A DNA stretch of 64,000 bases from assembly GCA_003009755.1 (NCBI GenBank), contig PXUB01000001.1, positions 85,854 through 149,853 of the forward strand, given 5' to 3'. Every line of letters begins with the position of its first letter. The stretch's first letter is position 1. The notes below the pieces were generated by a model. That model was not told the DNA's origin. It was given only the letters and a program-made list of their open reading frames with translations, and did no database searches. Source of the stretch: Thermoplasmatales archaeon SW_10_69_26 (GTDB lineage Archaea; Thermoplasmatota; SW-10-69-26). Positions 32,909-41,600 of the stretch are shown piece by piece. A program made the translations under genes and the position numbers.

Positions 32909-34306
32909 ATGATGGCGCTCCAAGAACCGATTCCCGGGCCAGATAGCGGAAAGCGGAACAAGCTCCTAGACCGGGACCGGGAGATACACGATTGGTATCG
33001 GTTCGTATTGGGGTATCCGCCCCACCTTGTCCGCCTCTACCTCGATAGGTTGGAAGCTGAACCCGGTGAAGACAGGGTACTTGATCCATTCTCGGGTACG
33101 GCCACAACACCCGTCGAAGCCCGGAAGAACGGCTTTTCGACCATCGGTGTTGACGCAAATCCGATAACTAGCTTGGCCACCCGCGTCAAGCTTCGATGGG
33201 GGTTGGATACGGACGACCTCATAGAACAGCTTGCCTCGATCATAGATGACGCCGCTGGCCGTCTCCTTGCTCACGATCTCGACCCGCTTGTAGACGGAGG
33301 CTTCCAAACTCGTCTTGAGGACAAGGCGTTTGAAGGAGACATACCCGATCTCGGCGCCCTAACCTCCGGCGCGGCCCCTTCTGAGCCAGTCAACGTTGAT
33401 GTTATCCTCTCGGAGAGCGCCAAGAAACTCATTCCGAAAGGGTTCATCAGCGAGAAGCCCCTCAAACGAGTTCTCGCACTCCGGCTGGCAATAGAGGAGA
33501 ATACCGAGGTCATCGAACGAGAGGAGTTCTTCTTCCTAGCCCTATCGAACACAGTCGTTTCCACGGCAGGTAACCTCGGCTTCGGGCCAGAAGTATATCG
33601 AAAGAGCCCGAAAGAGGATGCTGGAGTGTTGTCGGATTTCTTCGGCGTATCGGCCCAAATGATCCACGATCTAACCCGAGTCCAGAATCAAGGGGATCTG
33701 CCGTCCGCCTGGACTCGTTCCGGGGACGCTCGGACAATGGATTGTTTAGAGGGTCTCCCACCCAGCGATCTGATTATCACTTCACCGCCTTATCCGAACG
33801 AGAAGGACTACACGCGGAGTACTCGCCTGGAAACCGTCTTGCTCGGGCTCGTGGAGGAGCAGTCGGATGTTCAAGACATCAAGAGGTCACTGCTCGTCAG
33901 CAACTCCCGGAATTGCTACGTTGATGTAGATGATGGGAAGCATATCGAGGACATAGACGAGATTACCTCCCTCGCGGACAGGATTGAAGAAAAGCGGATT
34001 GAACTTGGCAAGGATTCAGGGTTCGAGAAAAAGTACCACGAGATAGTTAGGCATTATTTCGGCGGTATGTACCTGCATTTCGAGTCCTTGAAGGACCACC
34101 TTAACCCCGGTGCGAAGCTCGCGTATGTCGTCGGAGATCAACAGTCCTATTTCCGCATCAATATCCCAACGGCGGACCTTCTGGAGAAAGTTGGTAAGAA
34201 GGCGGGATACCAGCCTCTCGATACAGAGCTATGGCGCGAGAGGTTTGCTACGGAAACCGAAAAGACGATTGATGAAAACGTGCTCCTCCTGGAGTACCCA
34301 GGATAG
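32909..34306 (+). CDS. site-specific DNA methyltransferase
   Basis: A 465-residue SAM-dependent DNA methyltransferase of the amino-methylating class. VLDPFSGTATTPVEARKNGFSTIGVDANP (about residues 60-88) is the SAM-binding motif I-II, and LIITSPPYPNEKDYTRSTRLE (about residue 290) is the catalytic SPPY motif IV, so the product is N6-methyladenine or N4-methylcytosine. The long stretch between the two would hold the target-recognition region. The endonuclease gene starts five bases downstream, forming a restriction-modification pair. Either of two adjacent ATGs (32909, 32912) may be used. Confidence 0.88.
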   Translation: MMALQEPIPGPDSGKRNKLLDRDREIHDWYRFVLGYPPHLVRLYLDRLEAEPGEDRVLDPFSGTATTPVEARKNGFSTIGVDANPITSLATRVKLRWGLDTDDLIEQLASIIDDAAGRLLAHDLDPLVDGGFQTRLEDKAFEGDIPDLGALTSGAAPSEPVNVDVILSESAKKLIPKGFISEKPLKRVLALRLAIEENTEVIEREEFFFLALSNTVVSTAGNLGFGPEVYRKSPKEDAGVLSDFFGVSAQMIHDLTRVQNQGDLPSAWTRSGDARTMDCLEGLPPSDLIITSPPYPNEKDYTRSTRLETVLLGLVEEQSDVQDIKRSLLVSNSRNCYVDVDDGKHIEDIDEITSLADRIEEKRIELGKDSGFEKKYHEIVRHYFGGMYLHFESLKDHLNPGAKLAYVVGDQQSYFRINIPTADLLEKVGKKAGYQPLDTELWRERFATETEKTIDENVLLLEYPG

Positions 34307-34311
34307 TCCAG

Positions 34312-35124
34312 ATGTCTGAGGATGAAGCGACCGTCGAAATAGCCGGGTCAGAGATTCGCCTGACTCAGTTCTCAGACTACGAGCAAGTTCTCCTCGCTGT
34401 CTTTGCGGAGCACTACGAGGAAGGCGATGAGGAGATTGAGTTCGAGAAGGATGAGTTCGCCGACGCCGCAGATGATCTGGGTCTGAGAATAAGGAACATC
34501 CCGGACGTGGTCTACGCTTTCCGATCCCGTAGGCCTCTGCCAGACCCAATCACGACCATTGGAGATTGGATAATCCAGCCGGCAGGCAAGGGGTCATACA
34601 AATTCCAATTGCTACAGAGCGCCCCTCAGTTCGATTTGAACTTTGAGGCGTATCAGCCGATTGAAATCTATAACTCGGTTCCGGAGGTAGTTCAAAAATT
34701 CCTTCGGGACGATGAGCAGTCTCTACTCACTACCATCCTATACAACAGAGTCATCGATATTTTCACAGGGCTAACCTGCTTCCATATCCAGAACCACTAT
34801 CGGGCCAGCGTCCCAGGCACCGGCCAAGTCGAGCTCGACTCTTTTTACGTTGGCGTGGACGACAAGGGAGAACTTTACGCGATCCCTATCGAGGCGAAAG
34901 GTGCAGCGGAATCCGAGAAAATCGGGCGGGTGCAAGTAGCACACATGTCGGAACTCGCACAACAAGATTTCCCTAACTTAGACCGCCGGATTCTCGCCAT
35001 CAAAGAATTGGAAGATGGGACGATCTGTGCCGTCGAGTTCTCAGAAGGCGATTCGCCGGACGATTACAAAGTGAGACAAGTCCGGCGATTCGATCTAATA
35101 CGAGAAGACCGCACTCGTCCGTAG
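34312..35124 (+). CDS. putative restriction endonuclease (PD-(D/E)xK fold)
   Basis: A 270-residue protein directly after the methyltransferase. VELDSFYVGVDDKGELYAIPIEAKG (about residues 177-201) reads as the PD-(D/E)xK core, with Asp in ELDSFY and E-A-K on the next strand. The N-terminal half is helical and may bind DNA. Paired with the 32909 gene, this would be a type II-like system protecting the element. Recognition sequence unknown. It ends a few bases from a convergent gene. Confidence 0.78.
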   Translation: MSEDEATVEIAGSEIRLTQFSDYEQVLLAVFAEHYEEGDEEIEFEKDEFADAADDLGLRIRNIPDVVYAFRSRRPLPDPITTIGDWIIQPAGKGSYKFQLLQSAPQFDLNFEAYQPIEIYNSVPEVVQKFLRDDEQSLLTTILYNRVIDIFTGLTCFHIQNHYRASVPGTGQVELDSFYVGVDDKGELYAIPIEAKGAAESEKIGRVQVAHMSELAQQDFPNLDRRILAIKELEDGTICAVEFSEGDSPDDYKVRQVRRFDLIREDRTRP

Positions 35125-35128
35125 AAGG

Positions 35129-35782
35129 CTAGTCCGCCTTGTCCGGTCTGGTCCTTTTCTTTTCCTCCTCATCCAGGAGGTTGGGAGGATGATGACCTCG
35201 CTGGAGAGGGTAGGGCCAGGGATCGGGCGGAGTCCAGACATTCGCGCAGGCAGGGCACGCCCAATCGAGCCCAACCCGCCAATCAGCAATCTTCAACGCA
35301 AGGTCGTGGTGCTCCTCTGCCTCTCCTTCTTCGACCGGCTTCCTGGCTCGCGGGCTCAGGTACCAGTCCGGGATTTCCCTCTCAGGAATCCGCTTTGGTA
35401 GAGGATAAGGGTCAATCAGGTACCAAGTCCCGCACTCGGTACATCTCACCCGTTGTTGAGGCTGGACGCACTCAGCGTTTTCGCACCGCCCGGACCCTTC
35501 CTGGATCGAGTCGGCGCAAGCGACACAGTATCTCGCCTGACTGAGAGAGACATAGCCCCCAGCCCCAGGGGAGTGAATAACACGATATTCTTTCTTCAGT
35601 TCCCTCAGAGCACGGTTTTGCGTTCCGGACGGCTCTCCGCTGAACAGCTCTCGCTTGGAAGCGGGGCCATCCTCTAATTCCGTGAGGACTGCCTCTTTCT
35701 CCTCCTCTTGTCGACTCTTTGCCACCTCAGACTCCCCTCCTTGGACCCGCTCGCCCTTCTTCTTGGACCCATTCGGGCCCAT
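35129..35782 (-). CDS. winged-helix protein with zinc ribbons
   Basis: A 217-residue protein. Residues about 25-80 form a winged helix-turn-helix (EAVLTELEDGPASKRELFSGEPSGTQNRALRELKKE). Then come cysteine pairs CVACADS, CENAEC, CTECGTW and, near the end, CPACANVW, enough for two zinc ribbons. It is probably a transcriptional or copy-number regulator of the element. It runs opposite to the other element genes and converges on the endonuclease. Confidence 0.7.
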   Translation of the reverse strand: MGPNGSKKKGERVQGGESEVAKSRQEEEKEAVLTELEDGPASKRELFSGEPSGTQNRALRELKKEYRVIHSPGAGGYVSLSQARYCVACADSIQEGSGRCENAECVQPQQRVRCTECGTWYLIDPYPLPKRIPEREIPDWYLSPRARKPVEEGEAEEHHDLALKIADWRVGLDWACPACANVWTPPDPWPYPLQRGHHPPNLLDEEEKKRTRPDKAD

Positions 35783-35883
35783 TGACGGCTCCGCCTACTG
35801 ATGTGCTAGGGCGAGAATGAGAGCGTGCTTCGCTGGCCCGGGCGGTTCCCCTCCCGACCCGGGCCGGCGGGGCCACCTTAAGC

Positions 35884-37100
35884 ATGTCCGCTGAGAAGCC
35901 ATCCGCCCCAGGCTCGAAAGGGTTTCCCCCTGGATCACTCGCCGTCTCCCCCTCACGGAACGGGGAAAGCTCCAACTCACCGTCTCCTCCTGCGGCCCGT
36001 GGAGGTGAACGCCCAACACCACACACGGGCACACCGATGGCCGAACCCTGGCAAAACGAACACAACGCCAGGGTCCAAGCGATACTTGAGCGAAGCAACA
36101 CGGCAGAGTTCGATCCGACCCGAGAGGGCTGGAAGCAATGGATGAAGGAGGACCGTGGACTGGCGACGAAGACCCGGGCCAGCTACATTCGGAGCCTCGA
36201 CCGACTCGAACGGAACGGAGTCCTGACGGATGGCTCGGTCGGGGATTTCGTCTTGACCGCCCGGGAGCACTTCTTCCACCGCCGAGACGTGGAGGAGCGC
36301 CAGCGACCACTTTGAAGAACGACCTGAAGGCGATCAAGTGCTATGGCGATTATCTCGGCGTCCCCCGGAAACTTTGGCCGAAACAGCCCACGGTCAAGCA
36401 GAAGACCACCAAGCTACCCAGCCCCGAAGCCGTCCGCCACCTCCTGACCGACAACTACCGGGAGGACTCGACCCGCAACGAGCTCGTTCTGACTGTCATG
36501 CGGGTCATGTTCGGGCTAGGACTCAGACCCAAGGAGGCCTACGAACTCCGGCTCCAACACTTCTACCCGGAGGACCACCTCCTCCGAGTCCCGAGCGTAA
36601 AGAACTCGGCGGACGGAACAGAACCGCTCATCATCGAACCGGAATGGCTCTGCTGTGGAACCACCCGGCCCAGCCTGCTGAACTGGGTCGAGCACCACCG
36701 ACCGAAGCTCGACCCTACGACGGACGCCATGTTCCCGCACTTCGAAGGCGGGGACTGGCCCTCCGCCGAGGCCTTCTGGCAATACATCAAGCGCCCGGTG
36801 AAGAAGGTCTACCCGGGCTACTGGAACCGCCTCGGCCGCAAGTGGTCCGTCAACGCTCGCCTGATCGAGAGCAAGCAAGGCAGCCGGTACGACTGGAGGG
36901 GCGTGGCCAAGTTTCATCGACACACTACCGACACGTCAGTTCGGAACTACGAGCAGTCGGTGGAACTCCACGAGAAGCTGTACGGCGACAACTGGATCAC
37001 ACGCGCCTTCCAGAAGCTCCCGGGCGAGGAAACCGAGCCTCGCTGGGGGGTTTTGGACCCGTCCTCTTCTGGGGAGTACGATGGTCCCGTCGGGATTTGA
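35884..37100 (+). pseudogene. tyrosine recombinase (integrase), frameshifted
   Basis: Two frames join near 36290-36315. The first gives the N-terminal SAM-like DNA-binding domain (WKQWMKEDRGLATKTRASYIRSLDRLERNG...FFHRRDVEER). The second resumes with TTLKNDLKAIKCYGDYLG and the catalytic domain: the first Arg in GLGLRPKEAYELRL, a basic patch, KFHRHTTDTSVRNYEQ with the likely tyrosine in RNYE. A one-base change would fuse them. The real start may be ATG 36037. The last codons (DGPVGI) lie inside tRNA-Glu in antisense, as usual for integrases that overlap their attachment site. Confidence 0.82.
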
Positions 37101-37156
37101 ACCCGAGTGGTCGCCTCGAGAGGGCGAAATGATTGGCCGGACTACACCACGGGACC
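37082..37156 (-). tRNA. tRNA-Glu(CTC), integration target
   Basis: A complete cloverleaf on the minus strand: acceptor GGTCCCG/CGGGACC with discriminator A, GTGTAGTCCGGCCAATCAT D region typical of archaeal tRNA-Glu, anticodon stem TCGCC/GGCGA around CTCTCGA (anticodon CTC), T arm TCGGG TTCAAAT CCCGA. No intron. Its last 15 bases are the shared attachment sequence of the element to the left, and the gene stays whole after integration. Confidence 0.95.
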
Positions 37157-37307
37157 GTTCCGGCTTGCGCCGTGAGCCCAGCAACCCCATCAGCATCAAA
37201 AAGGTTGCGGGCGGCGCTTGCGACGCCTTGTCGCATCCGCCTTCCCCCTCGATCCACGCTCTCGGCTGGAGCCGCTGCTCTTCGCGTTCTTCCTGCACGA
37301 AACCTTG

Positions 37308-37844
37308 ACCAAGCCCCACGTAGTGACCCCGCCGCCGCTTACGTGCGGGCTGCGGGGGTAGCCTAGCCAGGTCATTCGAACGGATCGGAGATCCGTCCTC
37401 TCCCGGGATCCGCGCGAGTCGCCGTCGGTTCCCGGGATTCGCACGGACCTCGCACCGTCGTCGGTTCGTACTCGCCCGAGAAGGCAAGCTTCTCGGGCAT
37501 CCGTACGGCCAAGGCCGTACTCGCTCGGAACCGAAACACGGTTCCTCGCGGAAACCTTGACCTGGAGGCGACCTCCATCGGCACAAGTCTGCGGAGGTAG
37601 CCTAGCCAGGTCATTCGTACGAACCGTTCATCCCTGCCGGTTCGTACTCGCCCGAGAAGGCAAGCTTCTCGGACAGGAAACCTTGACCTGGCAGGCTCCC
37701 TCATTGCCACGAGGTCTGCGGAGGTAGCCTAGCCAGGTCATTCGCACGAACCGCGCGATCGCTACCGGTTCGTACTCGCCCGAGAAGACGAGCTTCTCGG
37801 GCAGGAAACCTTGACCTGGAAGCTACCTCCATCCCACGGTATCC
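37308..37844 (+). repeat. tandem promoter-plus-tRNA-Ser 5'-end repeats with hairpins
   Basis: Three partial copies of the first 23 bases of tRNA-Ser(TGA) (GCGGAGGTAGCCTAGCCAGG-type) start at 37352, 37591 and 37718, before the real gene at 37845; the last intervals are exactly 127 bp. Each copy is preceded about 30-40 bases upstream by AAACCTTGACC, as is the real tRNA, so each may have a promoter. After the tRNA piece come perfect hairpins: GTACGAACC/GGTTCGTAC and GCCCGAGAAG/CTTCTCGGGC, plus extra ones in the first unit (GTACGGCC/GGCCGTAC, GGAACCG/CGGTTCC). There is no protein-coding gene from 37157 to 37844. Confidence 0.88.
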
Positions 37845-37928
37845 GCGGAGGTAGCCTAGCCAGGTCAAGGCGCCGGTCTTGAAAACCGGTGGGCCTAGCC
37901 CACGGGAGTTCAAATCTCCCCCTCCGCG
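37845..37928 (+). tRNA. tRNA-Ser(TGA)
   Basis: A class II tRNA with acceptor GCGGAGG/CCTCCGC, discriminator G, anticodon stem CCGGT/ACCGG around CTTGAAA (anticodon TGA), variable arm TGGGCCTAGCCCA and T arm GGGAG TTCAAAT CTCCC. AAACCTTGACC lies 29-39 bases upstream as probable promoter. It is the only complete copy among the surrounding fragments. Confidence 0.95.
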
Positions 37929-38130
37929 CTTCTCCAGGGCAAGGCGCCGGTCCCGCAGGACGCCCGTCAGGGCGTCCGAGGTGCGGACGAACCGACGATT
38001 GGAGGGTTCGTCCAGCATTGAAAACCGGTGGGCTTAGCCCACGGGAGTTCGAATTCCGGGACCGAGCCTGCCGGCGCCTCGGCCCCGCAAGAGCACGGAT
38101 CTGTGATCCGTGCGAATCTCCCCCTCCGCG
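37929..38130 (+). repeat. dispersed second copy of tRNA-Ser(TGA) split by hairpin insertions
   Basis: Downstream of the intact tRNA the same gene reappears in pieces: CCAGGGCAAGGCGCCGGT (D arm to anticodon stem), then about 65 bases of insert, then TTGAAAACCGGTGGGCTTAG to the T loop (to about 38055), a second insert of about 58 bases, and GCGAATCTCCCCCTCCGCG. The inserts are made of perfect hairpins (GGACGCCC/GGGCGTCC, GGACGAACC/GGTTCGTCC, GCACGGATC/GATCCGTGC). The 5' acceptor strand is missing, so it cannot be a working tRNA. Confidence 0.85.
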
Positions 38131-38175
38131 CTTCTCTTCCCCGACGAGCCATCTGGCTCTCCAGCCCCCACCCCT

Positions 38176-39700
38176 TCACAACCGCCGTTCGCCCAACCCG
38201 TCGACTGCCGGGCCATCAACGACCTCACCTTCGGGCCCGAAGCGGGAGCCGTGGCACGGTCAGTCGAAGGTCTCGTCGCTGGCGTTCCACTCGACCTCGC
38301 AGCCCATGTGTGTACAGATGGCGCTGTTGGCGTGGAGGCCGCCCTCCTCGTCGCGGTAGGCGGCGACGGGTTCGCCTTCGTAGCGGATGATCTCGCCTTC
38401 CCTGGGCTCGAGGTCGATCTCGGTGGCTTTGCCGTAGCGGCGGATGCGGTCCGCGACGAACTCCTTGGCGGCGTGGGCGTTGTGGGAGAGGACCGAGCTG
38501 AGCGAGGTCCCCTGGGCGGGCGGGGTCGAAGGCGGCCAGCTCCTCGGGCGGGTCGGCAGGGCCTCGGCCAGCATGCGGCCGGCGGCGATCCCGTTCGTCA
38601 TGCCCCAGCCACCGAACCCCGTCGCGGCGTAGACGTTGTCGGCGCCGGGACCGACGGGCCCGACGAAGGGCATCTCGTCCAGGGAGACGAAGTCCTGGGT
38701 GGACCAGCGGTACTCGATGGTGTCGACGTCGAAGCGCTGGCGGACGGTCTGTTCGAGCTGCTCGTAGCGGTCGGCTTCGTCGGCTTCGCCGGTCCGGTGG
38801 TTCTGCCCGGTGAACAGGACCAACTCCTCCTGGCGGCCGGCTCGCGGGCGGATCGAGAAGATCGGGGAGGCGTCGTGGTAGTGCGTGCCCTCGGGTTCCT
38901 CGCCGTTCAGGCGCGCGGCGAGCACGTAGGATTTCGTCGGGTCGCACGCGCGCGAAGTAGCCGGCGCGGTCGACGATCGGGAAGTGCGTGGCGAGGACGA
39001 CCTGGTCGGCGGTGACCTCGTGGGATTCGGTCTCGATGCGGCAGGGGTCGCCCTCGTGGACGTCCTTGACGCGGGCTCGCCCGTGCACGGCGTTGGCGCC
39101 ACCGTTGAGGGCCTCGGCGAGGGCCAGCAGGTAGCGGCGGGGATGGAACAGCGCCTGGTCGTCGAAGCGGACGGCTCCCGCGACGTCGACGGGCACTGGC
39201 ACGTCGTCGACGAAGCGGGCGGGCAGGCCCAGCTCCTGGGCGGCCTCGACCTCGGCGTGGATCTCGTCGACGCGGTCCTCGTCCTCGACGTAGGTGTAGG
39301 CGGGGGCTCGATGGAAGTTGCACGCGACGCCGTCGGTCTCGACGCGGTCGGCGACGACCTCGATCGCGGCCTCGTTGGCGTCGGCGCAGCGTTGGGCCCT
39401 CGTCGGCCCGTGGCGATCGAGCAGCGTGTCGTAGATGAGGCCGTGCTGGCTCGTGAGCTTGGCGGTCGTGTGGCCGGTGACGCCTTCGAGGATGCGGTTG
39501 GCCTCGAGCAGGGCGACGTTGTGGCCGGCCTCGCTGAGCTCGTCGGCGGCCACGATGCCGGCGACGCCAGCGCCGACGATCGCGGTGTCGACGGCAATGT
39601 CGCCGGGGAGGACGGGCGCCCTCGTGCTGGAGGTCTCCTCGATCCACAGGGACTCGTGCTCGCTGGGCAGGGTCGCCAGCTTTTCGGGGGCGCGCGCCAT
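38176..39700 (-). pseudogene. FAD-dependent oxidoreductase with C-terminal Rieske domain, two lesions
   Basis: A DadA-like FAD oxidoreductase fused to a Rieske 2Fe-2S domain, about 507 residues if repaired. DTAIVGAGVAGIVAADELSEAG is the FAD-binding motif; after GYFAR (near 38950) the frame shifts in a GCGCGCG run and continues as DPTKSYVLAARLNGEEP and YAATGFGGWGMTNG. The Rieske part has CTHMGCEVEW, then TGA at 38260-38262 followed in frame by PCHGSRFGPEGEVVDGPAV. The TGA occupies exactly the second cysteine ligand (CxH-x15-CxxH). ATG 39700 is the start. It is most simply a pseudogene; sequencing error or recoding are alternatives. Confidence 0.8.
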
Positions 39701-39845
39701 GGTTCGCCTGGACCTCGGGGCTCGGGGAGGGAGCCCAGGGGTAAGCGAGGTGTCCAGCGCGGCCTGACCGCAGGCAACGGAGCCTTGGTCGCCAAGCGCG
39801 GGCGAGCCCGAAGGCCCTTGACAACCGTCGGGCCTGCCGGGATCG

Positions 39846-40124
39846 ATGCACGCCGAGTTCCTCGCACGCCGGGAAGAGGGTTGGACGTGGTTGGACGATC
39901 GCGTGCCGGTCGAGGCGGCCTTCGACGAGGTTGGCGCAGCGGTGGACGCCGGGATCGAGGCGATGGAGGTCGAGGTCGAGGAGGATCGGCTCAGCCGGCA
40001 GGAGGCGGCCGAGCTGGCGGCCGATGCTCGCTTCGAGCTGGGCAGCAACGAGCACCATCTCGGCGGGCAGGACTCGGCCGCGATCGAGGCGTTGGCAGCC
40101 TTCGAGGACGAGCTGCGGGCCTGA
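39846..40124 (+). CDS. small acidic hypothetical protein
   Basis: A 92-residue helical acidic protein (FLARREEGWTWLDDRVPVEAAFDEVG, LSRQEAAELAADARFELGSNEHHLGG). CCCTTGACAACC at 39815-39826 lies 20-31 bases before the ATG, as for expressed genes here. No family is recognised. It stands alone between the broken oxidoreductase and purK. Confidence 0.6.
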   Translation: MHAEFLARREEGWTWLDDRVPVEAAFDEVGAAVDAGIEAMEVEVEEDRLSRQEAAELAADARFELGSNEHHLGGQDSAAIEALAAFEDELRA

Positions 40125-40277
40125 CTCCACGGCCGGACGTGATCGGGGGACCCTCTCGTCGCCCTCGGGAGGGGAAACCGCGGAGCCCAGAGGATGGCCC
40201 ATCCCGTGTCGGCCGCTGAGATCTCGCCGGTTCGGACGATCTCAGGCACGCCCGACTCTCTGCTTCGGGCAGTGTCC

Positions 40278-40387
40278 GTCGACAACCCTCGAGGGTTGCC
40301 TTGCTCGGCCTCCGCGAGCCTGACACGCTGCCTCGCAGGAGCCCGCCGGGGCTCGCAGGCTCGGGAGACCGTACCTTGTCTCCCGAG
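40278..40387. repeat. dispersed palindromic repeat and downstream hairpin
   Basis: The 40125-40424 gap has no gene. At 40278-40317 lies a repeat containing the palindrome CAACCCTCGAGGGTTG, of which a second copy occurs at 61288-61327. At 40360-40387 CTCGGGAGAC and GTCTCCCGAG form a perfect 10-bp hairpin, 38 bases beyond the purK stop; it could help terminate that transcript. Confidence 0.8.
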
Positions 40388-40424
40388 ACCGGCGCGAGCG
40401 GTTCGGCAACCCCCGTCCGGCAGG

Positions 40425-41579
40425 CTAGCCGTCCGTGCGGAACGTCAGCTCGTCGGCGAGCTTGCTCGCGCGGTTCAGAAGGCGGTCGACGACGGCTTCC
40501 TGCGGGCCGCTGATCGTGAAGTGCCCCATCTTGCGGAGCGGGCGGACCTCGCGTTTGCCGTACCAGTGCATCGCGGCTCGGTCGCTGGCGAGCACGGCCT
40601 CCGAGCCCTGGAGGTTGGCCGGCTGGGGTTCGTCGACGTCGCCGAGGATGTTGGCGGAGACGGTGGGGGCGCGCAGCTCGGTCGAGCCCGTCGGGGCGCC
40701 GAGCACGGCGCGGACGTGTTGCTCGAACTGGCTGGTCGAGGCGCCCTCGATCGTCCAGTGGCCGCTGTTGTGGGGGCGGGGCGCGATCTCGTTGAGGAGG
40801 ATCTCGCCCTCGCGCTCGAACAGCTCGATGCCGTACACGCCGCGGCCCTCGAGCTCGTCGAGGACGTCCACGGCGACCTCGCGGGCCTGCTCGCGGATGT
40901 CCTGCCGGGTCCGGGCGGGCGAGACGGTGCGGCGCAGGATCTCTTCCTCGTGGATCGTCTCGGTGACGGGGAAGGCGTCGATCTCCTCGCGTCCGACGCA
41001 GCCGATGACGGACAGCTCGCGGTCGAAGTCGACGAAGGCTTCGACCATCGCGTCGCCGCCGACGGCCGCGAAGGCCGCCTCGACGTCGTCGGGGCCGTGG
41101 ATCGGCGCGTTGCCGCGTCCGTCGTAGCCGCCGGTCCGGGCTTTCAGCATCGCGGGGTAGCCCAGCTCGTCGAGCGCCGAGCCCAGCTCGTCCACGGAGC
41201 CGGCCTCGCGGAACGCGGGGCAGGGGACGCCGGCGGCCCGCATGTGGCGTTTCTGGACGAGCTTGTCCTCGATCAGGCGCAGCGTGTCCGGCGACGGGTG
41301 CACGGGGACGCCGGCCTCGGCGGCGGCCGTCTCGAGCCCATCGGGGTCGGCCAGTTCGATCTCGAAGGTGAGGGCGTCCGAGCGGTCGGCGAGCTCGGCC
41401 AGGGCCTCGGGGTCGTCGAAGTCGGCCACGATCTGGTCGGCCACGCGCGAGGCGGGCGCCTCGGGCGTGGGGTCGAGCACGACGACGTCGACGCCGAGCG
41501 GCGAGGCGGCTTCGCCGAGCATACGGCCCAGCTGGCCGCCACCGACGACGCCGAGCGTCTGGCCCTCCAGGGCAGGCAT
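40425..41579 (-). CDS. purK: N5-carboxyaminoimidazole ribonucleotide synthetase
   Basis: A 384-residue PurK of the ATP-grasp superfamily, making N5-CAIR from AIR, bicarbonate and ATP in purine synthesis. LGVVGGGQLGRMLGEAA is the N-terminal signature, AMLKARTGGYDGRGN the ATP-grasp lysine/glycine loop, and NEIAPRPHNSGHWTIEG the metal- and substrate-binding block near residue 265-285. The ATG at 41579 is used; GTTGATAAGG at 41601-41610 is the TATA-like element. No purE is adjacent, although the two are often neighbours. Confidence 0.95.
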   Translation of the reverse strand: MPALEGQTLGVVGGGQLGRMLGEAASPLGVDVVVLDPTPEAPASRVADQIVADFDDPEALAELADRSDALTFEIELADPDGLETAAAEAGVPVHPSPDTLRLIEDKLVQKRHMRAAGVPCPAFREAGSVDELGSALDELGYPAMLKARTGGYDGRGNAPIHGPDDVEAAFAAVGGDAMVEAFVDFDRELSVIGCVGREEIDAFPVTETIHEEEILRRTVSPARTRQDIREQAREVAVDVLDELEGRGVYGIELFEREGEILLNEIAPRPHNSGHWTIEGASTSQFEQHVRAVLGAPTGSTELRAPTVSANILGDVDEPQPANLQGSEAVLASDRAAMHWYGKREVRPLRKMGHFTISGPQEAVVDRLLNRASKLADELTFRTDG

Positions 41580-41600
41580 GGGCGTCGATGAACGCGGTCC

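Larger units (their letters stand above)
28614..37096 (+). mobile_element. plasmid-like integrated element in tRNA-Glu(CTC)
   Basis: The segment between TGGTCCCGTCGGGAT at 28614 (or its variant at 28716) and the same 15 bases inside tRNA-Glu at 37082-37096. It encodes an HUH replication protein, a small zinc ribbon, three unknown proteins, a methyltransferase/endonuclease pair, a winged-helix/zinc-ribbon protein and a tyrosine recombinase whose frame runs into the tRNA. GC content is visibly lower between about 30.4 and 35.8 kb. This gene set fits an integrated rolling-circle plasmid. The recombinase frameshift suggests it is now fixed, unless the shift is programmed or a sequencing error. 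Confidence 0.85.

Noticed and set aside
37352-38130. CRISPR array
   Set aside because: The repeats are tRNA-derived with a 127-bp period and nearly identical intervals; no short repeat/unique spacer pattern and no cas genes.
38176-38262. Selenocysteine at the in-frame TGA of the Rieske gene as the primary call
   Set aside because: A separate frameshift in the same gene and no visible selenocysteine machinery make nonsense decay or sequence error more likely; kept only as a check.
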